Positions 60,400 through 64,000 of a stretch of DNA of 64,000 bases are shown here, in pieces; the stretch's first letter is position 1, and every line of letters begins with the position of its first letter. The position numbers were made by a program, and so were the translations under genes. This DNA comes from Tetracentron sinense. Its lineage: Eukaryota; Streptophyta; Magnoliopsida; Trochodendrales; Trochodendraceae. The stretch lies in the NCBI GenBank assembly GCA_015143295.1, contig CM026570.1, forward strand, positions 23,567,250 to 23,631,249. Direction: 5' to 3'. Below the pieces are notes generated by a model. That model was not told the origin of the DNA. It saw nothing but the letters and a program-made list of their open reading frames with translations, and did not search any database.

Positions 60400-62880
60400 T
60401 TTCAGGATTTACTAGATCAATCTGAAGATGTCAGACTCCTAGAAAGGAGATCATCCACACCAAGACAGACACCTACGAGACTTTCAAATCTTTCTGAAGG
60501 ATTTTTATCTGGAGGAGAATGAGAGGCAGATGATGAACAGATGTAATCTGATTCCCCTTAAGAAAGGCTAAGTACACCTAAGGCCCCAAATCAAAACCAT
60601 CGTCAGATGAGACGATCGGTGCAAACCTCAACTTAGCCCAAGAATCAAAATCCACTTGCTACAATCAATTTGAACAAGGACCCTCCAACTGAAGAAGTAG
60701 TCCTAAAGTCAGGGCCAACTGACAGTTCACTGACATTTGAACAAGTTTTAGCCCAGTCTGGAAGTTCGACAGTGCAATATGAAAGAAGAAGTCACTCGTG
60801 CTTTCAAAGTAAGAAAAAGAAGTTGGACTTCAATTTCATGAAAATGGTCCAACTCTTGGAAGGAGAGTCGTCTGAAACAATAGATCAGACAATTGCTAAA
60901 ATCTATCAACTCAACCTCCGGTCAGGCAGAAAGCTATAACCGAGGTTTGTGTCATTCCAACATAAAAATCAGACTAGAGCTCAACTGGTCCCAGCCAAAC
61001 AGCTCCCAGTAATGAGAGGGTCAACTATGATATTCTGGTCCATCTGAAGAAAATTCCTTCCTTGTTAAGCGTCTATGATGCTCTCAAGATGTCCCTTAAA
61101 TTGAGAAGGTCTCTCATATATGCCCTCTCCAATCCGGAAGACTTCTCTGAAGAAGTTACAAGTCAACCGCCATAGCCTCCTGAAACAGGGACTTCCTGCC
61201 TCTTCACAATCACTTTTGATGACGAAGACATGTGAGCTGAGACTCTTCAACATAATTGGCCACTGTTCATCTCAGGTCTAATTAATGAAACTTGTATCTA
61301 CAGAGTAATGATAGATGGAGGTTCGACCATCAACATCCTCCCAAGAAGGATGCTGTCCAAGCTCGACGTACAAATAAGCCGGCTTTATGAAAGCAACCTG
61401 ATCATCCAAGGCTTCAATCAAAATGAGCAAAAGCACATGGGTTTGATCAACCTCAAAACCAGGTTTAGGGATATTGCTGAAATTACAACGTTTCTGGTGA
61501 TCGATGTTTATACATCATACAACGCCTTGTTGGGGCATCAATGGATGCATAACCATCTAGTTGTACCATCCACCTATCACCAATGCCTTAAATACTCTCA
61601 AATTAAGTAAGGATTAATATTGATGATGATCCATTCAATAATGCAGAGGCATATTTTTCAGATGTGCGTTTCTATGTCAAAAGTGCTCAAAGAAGCATTC
61701 AACAGAAACCCATAGGGGAAAAGGTTGAAAGTGACCCGAAAAGCAATCATGGACCTGCCCAAACTATAGTTCCGAAAAGGGTGTTCAAATACACCTCAAA
61801 GTCCTAAAGAAAAGAAGGACAACCGATCCTGACTTTGGTCGAATCTCCCCAGAAGCCTGAAAAGGATAAACCGACCGACCCCTTTCAGATTTGCGAGGTT
61901 GAACAAGTTGACCCTCTTCAAGCTCTGAAAGGTGATCATCTAGTCCATTCAAGGAGGATGGACTGTACAATGGTAGAAACTACCTCCAGTCTTATTGTCC
62001 CGGTAAAAAAAAAGGCCAGAAGCCGATGCTCTTCAATTCCCTACGTGCATATGAAAGGATAAACTCCTCATGGATCGATGAAAAGAGCAGGATCATCAAT
62101 CCTTATAGGAAGAAAATAAGTTTCGGTAAAACAACTACCGAGTTCCTCAAAGGCCAAGGGTTTGATCCCAAAGAAGGAGAGTAAGTCAAACGAACTCTCC
62201 TAGCAGCTTATGAAGCCTTGCTCAAAATGGAGCAACATAAGGCTCTGGATACTGGTAACTATGTTGATACAGATACTCTAAGAATTGGGTATAATCCCCT
62301 ACTCTTTGTATTTGGGAGAAATCACAACCAGACTGTAAATATGGTCATGGTCAGGGAGGAGCCCATGTTAGAAGAAGTTTCCATGGAGTGGCTTCCAGAA
62401 GAAGCGGAGTCCCTACAAGCCATTCGGCCTCAAAAATACCGGAGCAACCTATGAAAAGGCCATGACTATCATATTTGGGGATATTCTCCATGACAAGTCG
62501 AATGCTACGTCGACGACTTAGTTGTCAAAACAAGGCAACGAAGCAATCATATGGATGATCTTCAGGAAATCTTTGATAGATTACGGTAGCATCAGCTTAA
62601 AATGAACCCGCTCAAATGCGCGTTTGGAGTTGCATCCAGGATATTCCTAGGCTTGTGGTATGCTAGACCGATCCTACTAAGATAAAGGCCATTCTTAATA
62701 TGCCCCCTCCAAGAAATCTTCGCGAGTTGAAAGGACATTAGGGTCGACTCGCTTATATCTAGAGATTCATCTCCAATTTGACCAGAAGATGTCAACCATT
62801 TCCAGACTGATGAAGAAGGGAATACCATTCCAATGGGATCAGGCTTGTCAAGATGCCCTCGATAGGGTCAACCTTGGAGG
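60400..62880 (+). mobile_element. Tat-like Ty3/gypsy fossil, broken
   Basis: Parts on the + strand: a gag-protease linker (about 60660-61250), an aspartic protease region (about 61300-61600, MIDGGSTINILPRRML and YNALLGHQWMH), a linker (61600-62400) and a reverse transcriptase portion (about 62420-62860, with FGLKNTGATY-like and LKMNPLKCAFG segments). Many breaks. The protease DGGSTINILP motif is typical of Tat-lineage elements. No LTR could be tied to it with certainty. Confidence 0.75.
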
Positions 62881-64000
62881 ATGGTTCGGTTGATCGAAAT
62901 GTACACTTGGGTCTACCCAACTATCCCCCAGGGTCGACCCTGATATGGAGTTTTGCTAAAATTCCTTCCTTAGTCGTTTTTTGTCTATTTTGAGTTTTTA
63001 AACCAACTTTTAGCAACTTCTAAACATTGAATTGTGTTCCTTATTTATATAGAACCCATCTAGTTCATGGGGAACAACTTTGGGGAAGTATTAAAAAGGT
63101 TTTTAACTCCTTCTAGAGTCCATAAACACTTTGGAATCTTATTATTCTCCTTTCCTTTGTTAGTGCATTAAACCTAGAGTTTGCAAGCCCAAAGTTCCAA
63201 TTTTGCTTGTTTGGACTTGTTCTTTGAAGGAGTCCATCTAGGTGTTGATTTCTATCAAACCATCAACCCGTTCTGGATAGAACACTTTGGCCGGAGTGTT
63301 CCATAGCTTTTGCGAAGGAGATCGATCCGAGACGGATCGTGGATGTGTGAATTGGTCGGTGGAATCCGAAGCTGTCATTGACGGAGATCGATTGGAAGGT
63401 CATGGAGTGTTTTTGAGACACAAAGAGAAGTACGAGCAGCTTCGGTTGATCACGGGACTTGAGAGTACGTGGTGAATTTTCAAGGCGTGGAGGACTGAGA
63501 ACTGAAGGATCGTAGTGTCGAGTCCGAAGGAGTCAAGTTCGAGTCTTGTAAGTTCTTGTTTACTTTGTCTTAGTGGATTCTCATGACTAGACTAGGTCCC
63601 GTGGTTTTTTCCTAAAGAATTTCCACGTAAAAATCCTTGTGTTGTGGTTTGCTTGGTTTTCTATTTCCGCACTTAAATTTTATCATCCCTTAAGTTAATG
63701 ACTTAATTGTTAAAATCATCAAAATGGTAGATAGACTTTTAGGGAAACCGAAACATCCCCTTGAGCTTGTGAGATTCTCAACTCAAACTCGAGATTTGGG
63801 GTTCACAGAATTTTTTCAAAAATATTAGGTTAAATAAAATGGATAAAGTAGCACTAAAATGTAAAAAATCATCATTTCCGGATCTAACTAGCTTTGACTT
63901 CTAAGATGTATATCTCCGGAGTCCCCTTAGTGGTTAATGTCATATCCTTGGAAAGGGAAAGAAACCTTGATCCAGTATCTTGTCAGACCACCATTACACA
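62881..64000 (+). repeat. Non-coding LTR-like sequence at window end
   Basis: Begins where the Tat-like reverse transcriptase fades out. Contains GGGTCGACCCTGA near 62931, a TATA-like TTATTTATATAG (about 63040-63052) and a GC-richer leader (63270-63550). This looks like an LTR promoter and leader cut by the window edge; its family is unknown. Confidence 0.35.

Overview
This is a window of plant nuclear DNA, AT-rich and dominated by transposable elements. It holds one host gene that I can read completely: a plant fimbrin (actin-bundling protein) on the + strand. Its 14 coding exons run from 11928 to 29203 and join to 661 codons, with every splice phase consistent and every intron GT-AG. The organism is a flowering plant. 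Evidence is the plant-type fimbrin, Tat/Retand-like and Athila-like Ty3/gypsy fossils, a Ty1/copia gag scrap, L1-type LINEs with a plant RNase H tail, a tRNA-derived SINE and many small non-autonomous DNA elements. The sequence does not let me place it to family.

Layout. 1-2073: two truncated LTRs of one family, head to head, forming a large inverted repeat. 2074-3200: a promoter-like AT-rich repeat. About 3230-8074: a broken Tat-like Ty3/gypsy fossil (minus strand) with its 5' LTR. 8075-11680: gene-free, with small fold-back elements and one promoter-like block. 11681-29203: fimbrin promoter, 5' UTR and gene. The eighth intron is 9475 bp and contains three hAT-type elements with 8-bp target duplications, a degenerate minisatellite, further inverted-repeat elements and a 24-base poly-C run. 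29204-30330: downstream flank. 30330-33060: a LINE ORF1 scrap and a second Tat-like fossil. 33061-35556: another LTR of the first family. 35557-43870: repeats, a LINE 3' fragment carrying a SINE and a MITE, and fold-backs. 43870-48719: a long decayed L1-type LINE. 49100-51880: a non-coding LTR-like repeat. 51897-60325: an Athila-like fossil (minus strand) hosting a complete solo LTR of the first family at 53366-56689. 60400-62880: a third Tat-like fossil. 62880-64000: non-coding LTR-like sequence.

The most unusual material is the LTR family seen four times (1-1182, 1183-2073, 33061-35556, 53366-56689). All copies share a 3' module with a short palindrome followed by the same small acidic reading frame, whose lengths differ only by whole codons. 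Upstream lies a tandem-repeat slot filled in each lineage by a different hairpin-forming minisatellite. The two longer copies also carry an array of near-palindromes of the type ACCGATCGATCGGT. I do not recognise this arrangement as a described LTR architecture.

The fimbrin reading frame is intact despite the heavy intron load, so it is probably an active gene; there is no operon-like organisation and no second host gene that I can support.
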